From: Berkiella sp050247135
GTDB lineage: Bacteria > Pseudomonadota > Gammaproteobacteria > Berkiellales > Berkiellaceae
Reading direction: 5' to 3'
Assembly: GCA_050247135.1 (NCBI GenBank)
Contig: JBFWUT010000004.1
Location: 1 to 64,000, forward strand
DNA length: 64,000 nucleotides
In this document: positions 1-9,503 of the stretch, piece by piece
Position numbering within the stretch: position 1 is the first letter of the stretch
How the letters are laid out: every line of letters starts with the position of its first letter
The notes under the pieces: generated by a model
What the model was told of the DNA's origin: nothing
What the model saw: the letters and a program-made list of their open reading frames with translations, nothing else
Database searches by the model: none
Position numbers and translations under genes: made by a program

Positions 1-996
1 CACCATGCAGGTCGTCTCATCCATCACAATGACTGCGCCGCTACCTAACATGGATCCCGCTTTAGAAATCGAGTCATAATCCATATTCAGTTGCATCATG
101 ATGTCACCTGGTAATACAGGTACTGATGAGCCTCCTGGGATAACCGCTTTTAATTTACGGTTATCTTTCACACCGCCAGCTAAAGCTAATAATTCGCTAA
201 ATGGTGTCCCTAGGGGAATTTCATAATTGCCCGGTTTATTCACATGACCTGAAACACAGAATATTTTGCAACCCCCATTGTTGGGCAGACCAAGATCTAA
301 AAACCATTGTCCACCTTTTTGCAAAATCACTGGCACAGAGGCAAAACTTTCTGTGTTATTAATGGTCGTCGGTTTGCCAAATACACCAAAGTTCGCTGGG
401 AATGGCGGTTTGAAACGCGGTTGCCCTTTCTTGCCTTCTAATGATTCCATTAGGGCAGTCTCTTCGCCACAGATATAAGCCCCAGCGCCATAAACGTTAT
501 GCAATTCAAAATCAACACCAGAGCCGAGGATATTCTCACCAATAAACCCTTTTTCACGCGCTTCTTTTAAAGCTTGTTCAACTCTGTCATAAGGTTCATT
601 AAATTCACCACGCACATAGTTATATCCAACCGTAGCGCCCATGATGTAACCGGCAATCGCCATGCCTTCAATCAATTGATGGGGGTTATAACGCAGAATA
701 TCTCTGTCTTTAAAAGTACCAGGCTCACCTTCATCGGAATTACAGACCACATATTTTTGGCCAGGTTTGCTGCGGGGTACAAAACTCCACTTCAAACCGG
801 TAGGAAAGCCTGCGCCCCCACGGCCACGTAGCGCAGACGTTTTGAGCTCTGCAATCAGATTTTCTGGCGGCGTTTGTTCACGCAAAATCTTTTGCCACAC
901 TTCATAACCACCCACACTCAAATAGGCCTCTAAAGACCAAGGTGTTTGGTGAGAGAGCGTGCGAAAACAAATTTGGTTCAAGCTTTTGACAGTCAT
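1..996 (-). CDS. nuoF: NADH-quinone oxidoreductase subunit F (partial, C-terminus outside window)
   Basis: Flavoprotein subunit of respiratory complex I; it binds NADH and FMN at the cytoplasmic tip and passes electrons to the Fe-S chain. The visible 332 residues start with ATG at 996, three bases after the nuoE stop. The glycine-rich nucleotide motif GRGGAGFPTG lies at residues 58-67 and NSDEGEPGTFKDR at 86-98. The reading frame runs off the window at the conserved GSGAVIVMDETTCMV region, so roughly the last 100 residues, with the 4Fe-4S cysteines, are missing only because the window ends. Last visible gene of the nuoABCDEF run. Confidence 0.97.
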   Translation of the reverse strand, partial: MTVKSLNQICFRTLSHQTPWSLEAYLSVGGYEVWQKILREQTPPENLIAELKTSALRGRGGAGFPTGLKWSFVPRSKPGQKYVVCNSDEGEPGTFKDRDILRYNPHQLIEGMAIAGYIMGATVGYNYVRGEFNEPYDRVEQALKEAREKGFIGENILGSGVDFELHNVYGAGAYICGEETALMESLEGKKGQPRFKPPFPANFGVFGKPTTINNTESFASVPVILQKGGQWFLDLGLPNNGGCKIFCVSGHVNKPGNYEIPLGTPFSELLALAGGVKDNRKLKAVIPGGSSVPVLPGDIMMQLNMDYDSISKAGSMLGSGAVIVMDETTCMV

Positions 997-999
997 TGG

Positions 1000-1509
1000 C
1001 TACTCCAACGATGCTAAGATTTTGTCAATTTTTTCAGGCGTTAGATTTTCGTGATATTGACGTCCAATTTGCATCATGGGAGCAACACCACAGGCTGCCA
1101 AACATTCCACGTGCTTTAAGGTGAACTTGCCATCTTTTGTCGTTTCACCCAACTTAATGCCTAATTTGGTTTGTAAGTAGTCCACAATTTGCTCAGAGCC
1201 TCTGAGCATGCAAGAAATGTTGGTGCATACACAAATTTTATGTTTGCCAACAGGCTTTAACTCAAACATTGAATAAAAAGTCGCTACCTCATAAACCGCA
1301 ATTTTTGGCATCCCTAGATAAGCCGCAACGGCATCCATCAATTCTGTCGTGAGATAGCCCCCGTTTTCATCTTGTACCATGGTCAAAGCGGCAATCACCC
1401 CGGCTTGTCGTTGCTCGGGCGGATATTTCTTTAACCACTCATCAATTTGGCCACGCACTTTTTGTGATAGCACATCAGGGGATGCTATTTTTTTGGTAAT
1501 CTCATTCAT
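1000..1509 (-). CDS. nuoE: NADH-quinone oxidoreductase subunit E
   Basis: Complex I subunit of the NADH-dehydrogenase module (thioredoxin-like 2Fe-2S family), 169 residues, normal for the family. The four 2Fe-2S ligands can be assigned to C95, C100, C136 and C140 (CTNISC and CLAAC). The ATG overlaps the nuoD stop by one base (TAATG), so translation is probably coupled. nuoF follows after three bases. Confidence 0.97.
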   Translation of the reverse strand: MNEITKKIASPDVLSQKVRGQIDEWLKKYPPEQRQAGVIAALTMVQDENGGYLTTELMDAVAAYLGMPKIAVYEVATFYSMFELKPVGKHKICVCTNISCMLRGSEQIVDYLQTKLGIKLGETTKDGKFTLKHVECLAACGVAPMMQIGRQYHENLTPEKIDKILASLE

Positions 1510-2762
1510 TAACGATCAATCTCCCCAAAAACAATATCTTGGGTTCCGATAATAGCCACCACATCCGCGATCATATGGCCTTTGGCCATTTCCTCGATCG
1601 ACGCCAAATGGGGAAAACCAGCAGCACGAACTTTAACGCGATAAGGTTTATTGGCACCATCTGACACTAAATACACCCCAAATTCTCCTTTAGGGTGTTC
1701 AATGGCAGCATACGCCTCACCTTCTGGTACACAATAGCCTTCAGTGAATAATTTAAAATGGTGGATTAACGATTCCATGCCCTCTTTCATCTCTTCGCGA
1801 CTGGGCGGAATAATTTTATGGTCATCAATAATCACAGGACCTGGATTCTTTCTTAACCATTCAACACATTGGCGAATAATGCGATTGGACTGGCGCATTT
1901 CTTCAATGCGCACACAATATCTGTCGTAGCAATCACCTTCTTTGCCAATTGGAATATCAAAATCCATATTGGCATAAGCGGCATAAGGCTGCTTCTTCCG
2001 TAGATCCCAGGCAACCCCTGAACCTCGCAGCATCGGGCCACTAAAACCTAATTGCAGGGCGCGCTCTTTGCTCACGACGCCAATTCCGACGGTGCGTTGT
2101 TTCCAAATGCGGTTATCGGTTAATAAAGTTTCGTATTCATCTACACAGGTAGGGAATCTTTCTGTAAATGCCCAAATAAAATCCAGTAAGGATCCTTCTC
2201 TGTCTTCATTTAATTTTTTAACCGCTTTTTCAGAATGCCACATCGATGGTTTATATTGAGGCATTTGATTAGGCAGGTCGCGATAAACACCACCTGGGCG
2301 ATAATAGGTAGCATGCATTCTGGCGCCGCTGACTGCTTCATAGCAGTCCATCAGATCTTCTCTTTCACGAAATGCGTACAAGAAAACGGTCATCGCGCCA
2401 ATATCTAGCGCATGTGCGCCAAGCCACATTAAGTGATTTAAAACACGGGTGATTTCATCAAACATGGTGCGGATATAAAGGGCACGCACCGGTGGTGTAA
2501 TGCCGAGTAATTTCTCAATCGCTAGCACATAGCCATGCTCATTACACATCATGGAAACGTAATCAAGACGATCCATGTAGCCTATGCTTTGATTATAAGG
2601 TTTGTTTTCAGCCAATTTTTCTGTGGCACGGTGTAATAGACCTACGTGCGGATCGGCTCGTTGGATCACTTCCCCGTCTAATTCTAAAATCAGGCGCAAT
2701 ACACCATGCGCCGCAGGATGCTGCGGTCCAAAGTTCATTGTGTAGTTTTTAATTTCAGGCAT
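1509..2762 (-). CDS. nuoD: NADH-quinone oxidoreductase subunit D
   Basis: Connecting-module (49-kDa type) subunit of complex I that helps form the quinone site. It begins MPEIKNYTMNFGPQHPAAHG, the family's typical amino end, and is 417 residues long. I chose ATG 2762 over an in-frame GTG at 2771 because AAGGTGG stands five bases before the ATG. It overlaps the nuoC end by eight bases. NuoC and NuoD are separate genes here, not fused as in E. coli. Confidence 0.96.
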   Translation of the reverse strand: MPEIKNYTMNFGPQHPAAHGVLRLILELDGEVIQRADPHVGLLHRATEKLAENKPYNQSIGYMDRLDYVSMMCNEHGYVLAIEKLLGITPPVRALYIRTMFDEITRVLNHLMWLGAHALDIGAMTVFLYAFREREDLMDCYEAVSGARMHATYYRPGGVYRDLPNQMPQYKPSMWHSEKAVKKLNEDREGSLLDFIWAFTERFPTCVDEYETLLTDNRIWKQRTVGIGVVSKERALQLGFSGPMLRGSGVAWDLRKKQPYAAYANMDFDIPIGKEGDCYDRYCVRIEEMRQSNRIIRQCVEWLRKNPGPVIIDDHKIIPPSREEMKEGMESLIHHFKLFTEGYCVPEGEAYAAIEHPKGEFGVYLVSDGANKPYRVKVRAAGFPHLASIEEMAKGHMIADVVAIIGTQDIVFGEIDR

Positions 2763-3450
2763 GTGTGCCACCTTGTGAGTCTGGCTCTATTTCATCGAAA
2801 CTTTTACGGATCACTTTAGGCACTAAGGTCCGGGGTACAATATCGACGGGCTCATATATCACGCGCTGCTCTTTAGCGTCGTATCGCACTTCGACATTGC
2901 CAGAGAGCGGGAAATCTTTTCTAAAAGGATGACCGACGAAGCCATAATCAGTTAATAAGCGTCGTAAATCGGGATGATTACTAAACAAAATGCCATAAAG
3001 ATCGAAAGCTTCTCTTTCGTACCAAGTTGCCGAATTCCAAACGCCAACCACAGAATCAATCATGGGTTTTTCATCTGGTACAAAGGCTTTGACACGCACT
3101 CGATGATTTAAGCTAATGGACAATAAGTGATAAACCACAGCAAAACGAGGCTTGGTCCACTCGCTATGGGGAATGACTTTTGAAATCGGGCGCACCGCTC
3201 GCTCAAAGCCTTTTGCGGTAGCCGTCGTGGTCTCCCATTCGCTAATGCCGTAATGCAGATAATCTACGCCACACAAATCCATCAGCTGTTCAAAGCGGCA
3301 TTCTGGGTGTGTTTTGAGCGTGTCGCAAGTTTTAACAATATCAGCTGCTTTTACTTCAAGGGTAAGTTCGCCAACGTCCAGGGTAAGATTTTCAAGCGAA
3401 GAACCTAATATAGCCGGTAATTGTTCTGCTAATTGGGTAAGGCTCTTCAT
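2755..3450 (-). CDS. nuoC: NADH-quinone oxidoreductase subunit C
   Basis: 30-kDa type peripheral-arm subunit of complex I, 231 residues. It contains the family signature around WYEREAFDLYGILFSNHPDL and the RRLLTDYGFVGHPFRKDFP stretch. The start overlaps the nuoB stop by four bases (ATGA), and the stop overlaps nuoD, so the nuo cistrons are tightly coupled. Confidence 0.97.
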   Translation of the reverse strand: MKSLTQLAEQLPAILGSSLENLTLDVGELTLEVKAADIVKTCDTLKTHPECRFEQLMDLCGVDYLHYGISEWETTTATAKGFERAVRPISKVIPHSEWTKPRFAVVYHLLSISLNHRVRVKAFVPDEKPMIDSVVGVWNSATWYEREAFDLYGILFSNHPDLRRLLTDYGFVGHPFRKDFPLSGNVEVRYDAKEQRVIYEPVDIVPRTLVPKVIRKSFDEIEPDSQGGTHA

Positions 3451-3932
3451 GCTTGCACCCGCGAGATGGTATTGTTGCGACGAATTTTATTTTGCAGTTG
3501 CAATATGCCATAGAGTAAGGCTTCCGCCGTAGGTGGGCAGCCAGGAACATAGACATCCACCGGCACAATGCGATCGCAGCCTCTTACCACTGAAAATGAA
3601 TAATGGTAGTAACCACCCCCATTGGCGCAAGATCCCATCGAGATCACCCAACGTGGTTCAGGCATTTGATCGTAAACTTTGCGCAAAGCAGGTGCCATTT
3701 TGTTACATAAGGTTCCTGCCACGATCATCACATCGCTTTGTCTGGGCGATGGACGAAAGACAATGCCAAAGCGGTCAAGATCATAACGAGAGGCGCCCGC
3801 ATGCATCATTTCTACAGCGCAACACGCTAAGCCAAAAGTCATTGGCCACATGGAACCTGTTCTGGCCCAGTTGATTAATTTATCTAATGAGGTTGTGACA
3901 AAACCTTGTTTGAGTGCGCCTGCTATTCCCAT
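3447..3932 (-). CDS. nuoB: NADH-quinone oxidoreductase subunit B
   Basis: PSST-type subunit carrying cluster N2, the last Fe-S centre before quinone. With ATG 3932 it has 161 residues and the four cluster ligands are C37, C38 (LACCAVE), C102 (GSCANGG) and C132 (PGCPP). A longer in-frame GTG start at 3953 exists, but the sequence GAAAGGGG seven bases before ATG 3932 favours the short form. Ten bases overlap nuoA. Confidence 0.96.
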   Translation of the reverse strand: MGIAGALKQGFVTTSLDKLINWARTGSMWPMTFGLACCAVEMMHAGASRYDLDRFGIVFRPSPRQSDVMIVAGTLCNKMAPALRKVYDQMPEPRWVISMGSCANGGGYYHYSFSVVRGCDRIVPVDVYVPGCPPTAEALLYGILQLQNKIRRNNTISRVQA

Positions 3933-4279
3933 TCCAGTGCCCCTTTCTTCCACTCATAGATAAAGCCGATTAATAAAAGCCCCAAGAAGATCCCCATAGC
4001 GATGATGGGTGTCCATGACAGTTCTTTGAAAATCACAGCCCAAGGAAATAAAAAGGCCACTTCCAGATCAAAAATAATAAAGAGAATAGCAACGAGGTAA
4101 AAACGCACATCAAACTTCAGTCGTGCATTTTCAAATGGCGCAAACCCGCATTCGTATTGCGATAGCTTCTCAGGATCGGGTTTTGAAGTCGAAATAAGTG
4201 CCCCAAGCGCAATGAGCAATGTACCCAAACCTAGAGCCAATCCCATAAAGATGAGAACCGGAAGGTAATTTTCTAACAC
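3923..4279 (-). CDS. nuoA: NADH-quinone oxidoreductase subunit A
   Basis: Small membrane subunit of complex I (ND3 family), 118 residues with three hydrophobic helices (about 8-30, 60-82, 90-110) and the conserved loop SQYECGFAPFENARLKFDVRF split between helices 1 and 2. The start is GTG, supported by AAGGG nine bases upstream. First gene of the nuo run, about 80 bases downstream of tRNA-Leu. Confidence 0.97.
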   Translation of the reverse strand: MLENYLPVLIFMGLALGLGTLLIALGALISTSKPDPEKLSQYECGFAPFENARLKFDVRFYLVAILFIIFDLEVAFLFPWAVIFKELSWTPIIAMGIFLGLLLIGFIYEWKKGALEWE

Positions 4280-4358
4280 TTTTTAGAACCCTTACCCAAA
4301 AAATTGTGAGCCTAAAGATAGATGCTACAGTCCTCAAAGAGGAACCACAACAGAGATT

Positions 4359-4443
4359 TGGTGCCGAAGGCCGGACTCGAACCGGCATAGCTTGCGCCGC
4401 TGCCCCCTCAAGACAGTGTGTCTACCAATTTCACCACTTCGGC
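4359..4443 (-). tRNA. tRNA-Leu (anticodon GAG)
   Basis: An 85-base class II tRNA including an encoded CCA. The acceptor starts GCCGAAG; the anticodon arm CTGTC-TTGAGGG-GGCAG reads GAG; a long variable arm precedes the T arm GGTTCGAGTCC. It lies between secG and nuoA, the same place as in Legionella and Coxiella. Confidence 0.96.
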
Positions 4444-4458
4444 TTTGTTAATTTGGGC

Positions 4459-4773
4459 TTATTCTGGAATGCCACCCTCTGCAGGCGTGCTTGGTTTTGC
4501 TGGCACGGCATGTTCGGGCACAACAACCGTTGGCGGTCGATGCGTTTTATTGATCCAGAAAGCTAAAAACAAGTTCAATATAAAAAAGATGGCCGCTAAT
4601 GTGCCTGTGGCTCGGCTCATGAAACCACCTGAGCCCTGACTACCGAACACGGTTTGTGAGGCACCACTACCAAAAGCGGCCCCAGCCTGCGCCCCTTTAC
4701 CTTGCTGCATGAGGATCAACCCAATAAGCATCAGCGCAATGAGGACGTGGAAAACTAACATTATCTCATACAT
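4459..4773 (-). CDS. secG: preprotein translocase subunit SecG
   Basis: Small integral subunit of the SecYEG channel that aids SecA-driven export. 104 residues with two hydrophobic helices (about 4-22 and 55-74) flanking the GKGAQAGAAFGSGASQTVFG loop, which is diagnostic for SecG. The C-terminal tail is Pro-rich, as is often seen. Two bases separate it from tpiA, so they are co-transcribed. Confidence 0.96.
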   Translation of the reverse strand: MYEIMLVFHVLIALMLIGLILMQQGKGAQAGAAFGSGASQTVFGSQGSGGFMSRATGTLAAIFFILNLFLAFWINKTHRPPTVVVPEHAVPAKPSTPAEGGIPE

Positions 4774-4775
4774 GA

Positions 4776-5537
4776 TTATTTATTCGACTCACAAATTGCC
4801 AAAAATTCTGTCGCCTGCAACGATGCGCCACCCACTAATGCGCCATCAATATCCGGCATTGCAAACAATGCCGCTGCATTTGAGGCCTTAACACTACCGC
4901 CATATAAAATAGGTAGGCGCTCGGCAACCGACGAATCATACCCGCCGACCGTCTCTCGAAGCAAGTGATGAACTGCTTGTGCCTGCTCTGGTGTGGCAGT
5001 TAATCCGGTTCCTATGGCCCAAATAGGCTCATAAGCTAATAAAGCCCCTTCAAATGCCATGGCACCATGCCTAGTTATTACAGCCTGTAACTGACTTACA
5101 ACTACAGCACTGGTCTGTTCTGCTAAACGCTGTGCATGGGTTTCTCCCACACACAAAACGGGAATCAAGCCCGCGGTCTTGGCTGCAAAGAATTTATCTG
5201 CAATATCAGCATCTGACTCTTTATTAAAGTCACGGCGTTCAGAGTGCCCAACAATCACATACCGGCAACCTTGCTCTAGTAACATCGCAGCAGAAATCTG
5301 TCCGGTATAGGCGCCATTGGGAAAAGCACTCACATCTTGGGCACCCAACTTAATTCTAGGATTGGATTTTAACAACTCTGCAACTTGCGATAAATATACA
5401 AAAGGTGGACAAATCACAGCAGTGTCAGGAAGGTCCTTGTGCGAAAACGCCTGAAAAAAATCGGCAACACTCTGACGGGTGCCATTCATTTTCCAGTTGC
5501 CAATCACATAACGTTGTCGATTTGCTTGCATAGTCAT
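4776..5537 (-). CDS. tpiA: triosephosphate isomerase
   Basis: Interconverts dihydroxyacetone phosphate and glyceraldehyde-3-phosphate in glycolysis and gluconeogenesis. A complete TIM barrel of 253 residues: K16 in NWKMNG, catalytic H98 in VGHSERR, catalytic E170 in AYEPIWAIGTG, and the phosphate-binding YGGSVKASN near the end. A second ATG two codons in (5531) is an equally possible start. First gene of the tpiA-secG-tRNA-nuo order. Confidence 0.97.
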   Translation of the reverse strand: MTMQANRQRYVIGNWKMNGTRQSVADFFQAFSHKDLPDTAVICPPFVYLSQVAELLKSNPRIKLGAQDVSAFPNGAYTGQISAAMLLEQGCRYVIVGHSERRDFNKESDADIADKFFAAKTAGLIPVLCVGETHAQRLAEQTSAVVVSQLQAVITRHGAMAFEGALLAYEPIWAIGTGLTATPEQAQAVHHLLRETVGGYDSSVAERLPILYGGSVKASNAAALFAMPDIDGALVGGASLQATEFLAICESNK

Positions 5538-5777
5538 ACTTATCGATTGTGGGTAAATCCTAAAAGCGGGTGAATATTAACTGAGTTACGTGCGCAAGTG
5601 AAGGGCATGATCTTAAGGGCACCTATATGAGGTAATCGGCTACATTACTTCTCAGGAACCCAAATAGATGCGACCTATACTCATACTCCCCTCAAATTGA
5701 TTGAATAAAAATGAAAGAAAATCAGTCTAAACAGTAATAAGTCTGTGTAATTGCGCCTGCTTGTCATGGGGTGATGT

Positions 5778-8700
5778 ATGCCAAACCTAAACGATAAAAA
5801 CGAACTTGACGCTTATATCAACGATCTCATCCTCAATCGCCAAGATCACCAAAATGATGATCCCCTTGAAATGGTTGGTGCACTCATTTATGCCATTCAA
5901 TCAAGAGAATATTTTAATATCGATTTTAGTTATTTTTTAAAAAATGTATCTCTGTCTGAGAAAAAACAAATTAAGGCCATCATTGAACGCTCCCCTGGCA
6001 GCAACCCTGATCAACAACGCCTATTTAGTAGGCTCATTGAAGGACTCCCCAAAGACAAAATAGCCAAACGCAATGGTGAACGAAGAGGCATAGAGCGTGG
6101 TCAAAAAGTTCAAAGTAACACGGAATTCCTAAATGGTGCCCAAGAAGAATTCGCAGCTCTTAAACGAAAGCTCGGTGATGAATTAAAAAAGAAAGTACCG
6201 AATATCGAAACCGTCCAACAACTACAGATAAAAATTTATGATCTCCAAGAGAGAGTAGAGGAATTAACAAAAGACCTTGATACTCAGAAAAAAGCCAGAC
6301 AAGTTAGCCTAAACGTAATTGACTCCTCCGAACAAACCCAACAAAAGCTAACCTTCATTGCACAGAAGCTGCAAGCTCTCAATGATATGCAAGTAGTCGA
6401 TCCTCAGAGCTTAAAGCAAATTCAAGACGACTTATCAACTAATCGCTACGCTTACAGCCATATTCCGCAAATCAGACAAAAAGCACAAGAAGTGTTATTA
6501 CAGATCCGAGATATTCGCGATCAAAATTTCACGCCCGACAAAATGGAACATCTCTCTATTTTAGAAACACTCAAGCATCATAAGCAATGGGGAGATAACT
6601 CAAAGTATGACGATCAAAAATTTGGCCAGTTCACGGCTGAGCATATTAAAGACTTTTATGTGATGCATCGTAAAGAAGAGCAAGAGCAACCAAAGAATGA
6701 TGTTAAAATACATGTGAGTATTAACCCCGATGATGCCAACGATGCCATGGAGGTAATGCAGTCACTGGCTACATCCGAAAAATATGCCGGCCTCATCCAT
6801 GAATATAAAATAGCCGATATTGATTATATCAAAGGGAGAAATCAAGCTAATGAAAACAGCCTAAGCACTAAACTCACTGATATTTTAAAAGACGTCCAAG
6901 GTGTCGATATTCAAGCGTTGGTGAAAGAGCTAAAAGATAAATACCCGGATGTCGATCCCATCATCGAACGCTTAAAAGGCCAAGTGCCAGAAGAGCAAAA
7001 AGCCAGTGTTGAAAACGCGCTAAAACAAGTAGCTAGTAATGAACTTGGTGCAATAATCAGTGGCGAACGAATTTTAAATGAAGCTCTGTTTACAGTCTAT
7101 TTTAACCAAAACATCGATCCCGCTCTCTTAAAAGAATTTATCCAGGATGTCAACGATGAAATGAATAAGAAAGGTATTAGAGCTGGCAATATCGCGAAAA
7201 CTGATGTCGGTGTGGGTGCTTTTTGTGGGGTCACGATTGACCATATCGTTGACCCCAGTACAGGACAACGCAAATATCTTGAAGGCAGCAAGCCGGAAGA
7301 TGTCGAAAGAAGACAGAAAGCACTGAGAGATAATACGCTAACCCGTGAACTCGTTCCTCAGATCTCGCCTCAAGTAGCCTTAAGAAAAATGGGTGGCCAT
7401 CAAGATGACAAAGATGGCAATGGCATGAGCGCCCTCACTGCTAAAGGATTATCTGAAATACCCCTGGAGCAACGCATTGCTTTTGCAGGTCAACTGGTGC
7501 TAGAGCGCTATAAGCAAACTAACAATGTCAATTTAGTTTATCGTAACCCAGACATGTATGCTAAATGGGTTGTTAAAGAAACCATGAATGAGATCAAGTT
7601 TCCGATTGACCCCTCACAAAAAGCAGCATTCTTCAACTTGGTTGAAAAAGCCATTGGCACGCCACCTGATAATGATGCTAAAGAACAATTAAAGCAGTTT
7701 TTTAGTGATGAACAAAAGAACCGCCAAGTCACACAAATGTTAGCGCCATTTTACAAACAATACATGGATAACGTAAAACGAGAATTCCACGAACAAAACA
7801 AAGATAAATATCCCAACAAGCTGGAATATAACGACGAGCTTGGCAAGCGAATGAATGAGGCCAAAAAACAATTTTTAGGCCATGTTTCCTTCCCCTTTGT
7901 AGAGTCACTGGTCTTTGAACTCGAAGAAAAAGATGGCTTCACGCCAGAAAAGAAAGGTAAATTAGCTGCAGGCTTTAGAACGTTGCGAGAAGGTGGGATC
8001 ATGAGCCCCCTACTCACTGCGTTAGACAAAAGCTATACCGGCGAACAAGAATATCAACCTCCAAAATTGGAAGACAATACTATCTACCAAGCCTTCGAAA
8101 TTTATGAAAATGGGAATCGTGAATATCTGGGCGTTAAAAATCAACATGAAACAGCGATGGAACCTGTTAGAGCCAGAGCAACAGAGCTATACAAAATAGT
8201 TAATAAAATTGCTTCTAGTTACCCCAAAGACAGTGACCAAAAAGCTCTCTTGGAACGCATGGCAGGCTCCATTGAAAATCTTAAAACCGAATTAGATCAT
8301 AAACTATTAAGAGGTGAAAGGATCACTGCGCAAGATGTAGAGCGTGTTAGTGGCATGTTTGATGTGGTGATGAAGAACGTGAAGGATCTGCTCAACAATC
8401 CTGACCTTCGCGGTGAAAACCCCTTACACGAAGCGGTTAGAACGGGCAACAAAGAGCTAACTGAAGTCTTATTAAAAGCAGGATGTGATCCCAGAATAGA
8501 AACCACGCACTATAAACGTGGGTTCTTAGGCGCCATTAAGGATGCCATGAATGGCAAACCAAAAGACTTTTTTAAAAATTTAACGAATCCCCCCAAACGC
8601 TCTGTCACACAGCTCGCACAACACTTAGGACAGGAAGAGTTACTAGAAACCTTACGAAATAAAGAGCTGGAATTGAACAACCCACCGACAGAAGAAGTAC

Positions 8701-9398
8701 AAAAATTACTGGATACACTCCAGCCGCCAAAAGATGTGAATGTCAATCAGCAAGTTGATGTTAACCCGAAAGGAAATGTCTTTCAAATCCATCGAGTGGA
8801 AGACAATTCCCCAAGAAAAATCAGTGATTTTGTGGCTGGTTGGACCAAGCATCTCAAGGATATGATTAATGAAATGGATAAACGTTATAACGATAAACAA
8901 ACCAATAGAGACATTTATTCCTTGAAACGCGTACTCAATTATCTTGAGGCTAGACCTAACCTAGATCCCACTAACAAGCCCGACTTAGAGGGCTTGCGAA
9001 CTATCATTCAACGGATCAGAGGTGAAGCAGAGGTCATTCCCTTTAGAATTGAAAAATTGCTTACGGACCTAGAAGTAGGGTTTGTTCTGCCACCTGAAAA
9101 ACCTAAAGCTCAAAACTTGGTTGGCGAGGAAACCCCGTTTGTTGCAGGGTGGAGGGAGCATGTCAGCAACATGATGGAGAATGGGTTTGAACCAAAACAC
9201 ATGGCAGAAGAGATCCTAAGTTGCCTGCAACGTAATCCTGCAATGACACCAGATAACATATCCAAGTTAGAGGTTGTCTTTGATAGGATCAAAAACTCTA
9301 CGGATAATGGCAAAAATATCAAGCCTGAACTGAAAGAGGTGATCGATGGGATAAGGGCCGGTGAAAAACCCATAGAAAAGGTTCAATTAAAGCGATAA
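5778..9398 (+). CDS. large ankyrin-containing coiled-coil protein, effector candidate
   Basis: 1206 residues, very hydrophilic and rich in Lys/Glu/Gln, with no signal peptide or membrane segment. A coiled-coil-like stretch lies at about 110-180. One clear ankyrin repeat starts near residue 879 (GENPLHEAVRTGNKELTEVL), followed by a second, degenerate one (SVTQLAQHLGQEELLETL). The last 190 residues hold a tandem repeat of about 90 residues, both copies beginning FVAGW (about 1017 and 1121). GGGGTGAT stands five bases before the ATG. The gene faces opposite to the tpiA and glmM operons that flank it. Ankyrin proteins of this size in Legionellales are often Dot/Icm substrates; that role here is inference. 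Confidence 0.85.
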   Translation: MPNLNDKNELDAYINDLILNRQDHQNDDPLEMVGALIYAIQSREYFNIDFSYFLKNVSLSEKKQIKAIIERSPGSNPDQQRLFSRLIEGLPKDKIAKRNGERRGIERGQKVQSNTEFLNGAQEEFAALKRKLGDELKKKVPNIETVQQLQIKIYDLQERVEELTKDLDTQKKARQVSLNVIDSSEQTQQKLTFIAQKLQALNDMQVVDPQSLKQIQDDLSTNRYAYSHIPQIRQKAQEVLLQIRDIRDQNFTPDKMEHLSILETLKHHKQWGDNSKYDDQKFGQFTAEHIKDFYVMHRKEEQEQPKNDVKIHVSINPDDANDAMEVMQSLATSEKYAGLIHEYKIADIDYIKGRNQANENSLSTKLTDILKDVQGVDIQALVKELKDKYPDVDPIIERLKGQVPEEQKASVENALKQVASNELGAIISGERILNEALFTVYFNQNIDPALLKEFIQDVNDEMNKKGIRAGNIAKTDVGVGAFCGVTIDHIVDPSTGQRKYLEGSKPEDVERRQKALRDNTLTRELVPQISPQVALRKMGGHQDDKDGNGMSALTAKGLSEIPLEQRIAFAGQLVLERYKQTNNVNLVYRNPDMYAKWVVKETMNEIKFPIDPSQKAAFFNLVEKAIGTPPDNDAKEQLKQFFSDEQKNRQVTQMLAPFYKQYMDNVKREFHEQNKDKYPNKLEYNDELGKRMNEAKKQFLGHVSFPFVESLVFELEEKDGFTPEKKGKLAAGFRTLREGGIMSPLLTALDKSYTGEQEYQPPKLEDNTIYQAFEIYENGNREYLGVKNQHETAMEPVRARATELYKIVNKIASSYPKDSDQKALLERMAGSIENLKTELDHKLLRGERITAQDVERVSGMFDVVMKNVKDLLNNPDLRGENPLHEAVRTGNKELTEVLLKAGCDPRIETTHYKRGFLGAIKDAMNGKPKDFFKNLTNPPKRSVTQLAQHLGQEELLETLRNKELELNNPPTEEVQKLLDTLQPPKDVNVNQQVDVNPKGNVFQIHRVEDNSPRKISDFVAGWTKHLKDMINEMDKRYNDKQTNRDIYSLKRVLNYLEARPNLDPTNKPDLEGLRTIIQRIRGEAEVIPFRIEKLLTDLEVGFVLPPEKPKAQNLVGEETPFVAGWREHVSNMMENGFEPKHMAEEILSCLQRNPAMTPDNISKLEVVFDRIKNSTDNGKNIKPELKEVIDGIRAGEKPIEKVQLKR

Positions 9399-9414
9399 AA
9401 ACAGCAAATTTGCA

Positions 9415-9444
9415 TTGAGAAACAGGACTTTTACACAGTATAAT
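9415..9444 (+). promoter_or_regulatory. sigma-70 promoter P1 of the LuxR-type gene
   Basis: TTGAGA at 9415-9420 and a perfect TATAAT at 9439-9444, spaced 18 bases, about 60 bases before the start codon at 9504. Confidence 0.6.
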
Positions 9445-9451
9445 TGCCCAT

Positions 9452-9480
9452 TTGCAAGAAAAAGAATGCTAAATTATAAA
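9452..9480 (+). promoter_or_regulatory. sigma-70 promoter P2 of the LuxR-type gene
   Basis: TTGCAA at 9452-9457 and TATAAA at 9475-9480, spaced 17 bases. It follows P1 directly, so the regulator may have tandem promoters with different strengths. Confidence 0.5.
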
Positions 9481-9503
9481 CATAACCCTAGGTAAAGATC
9501 TCT

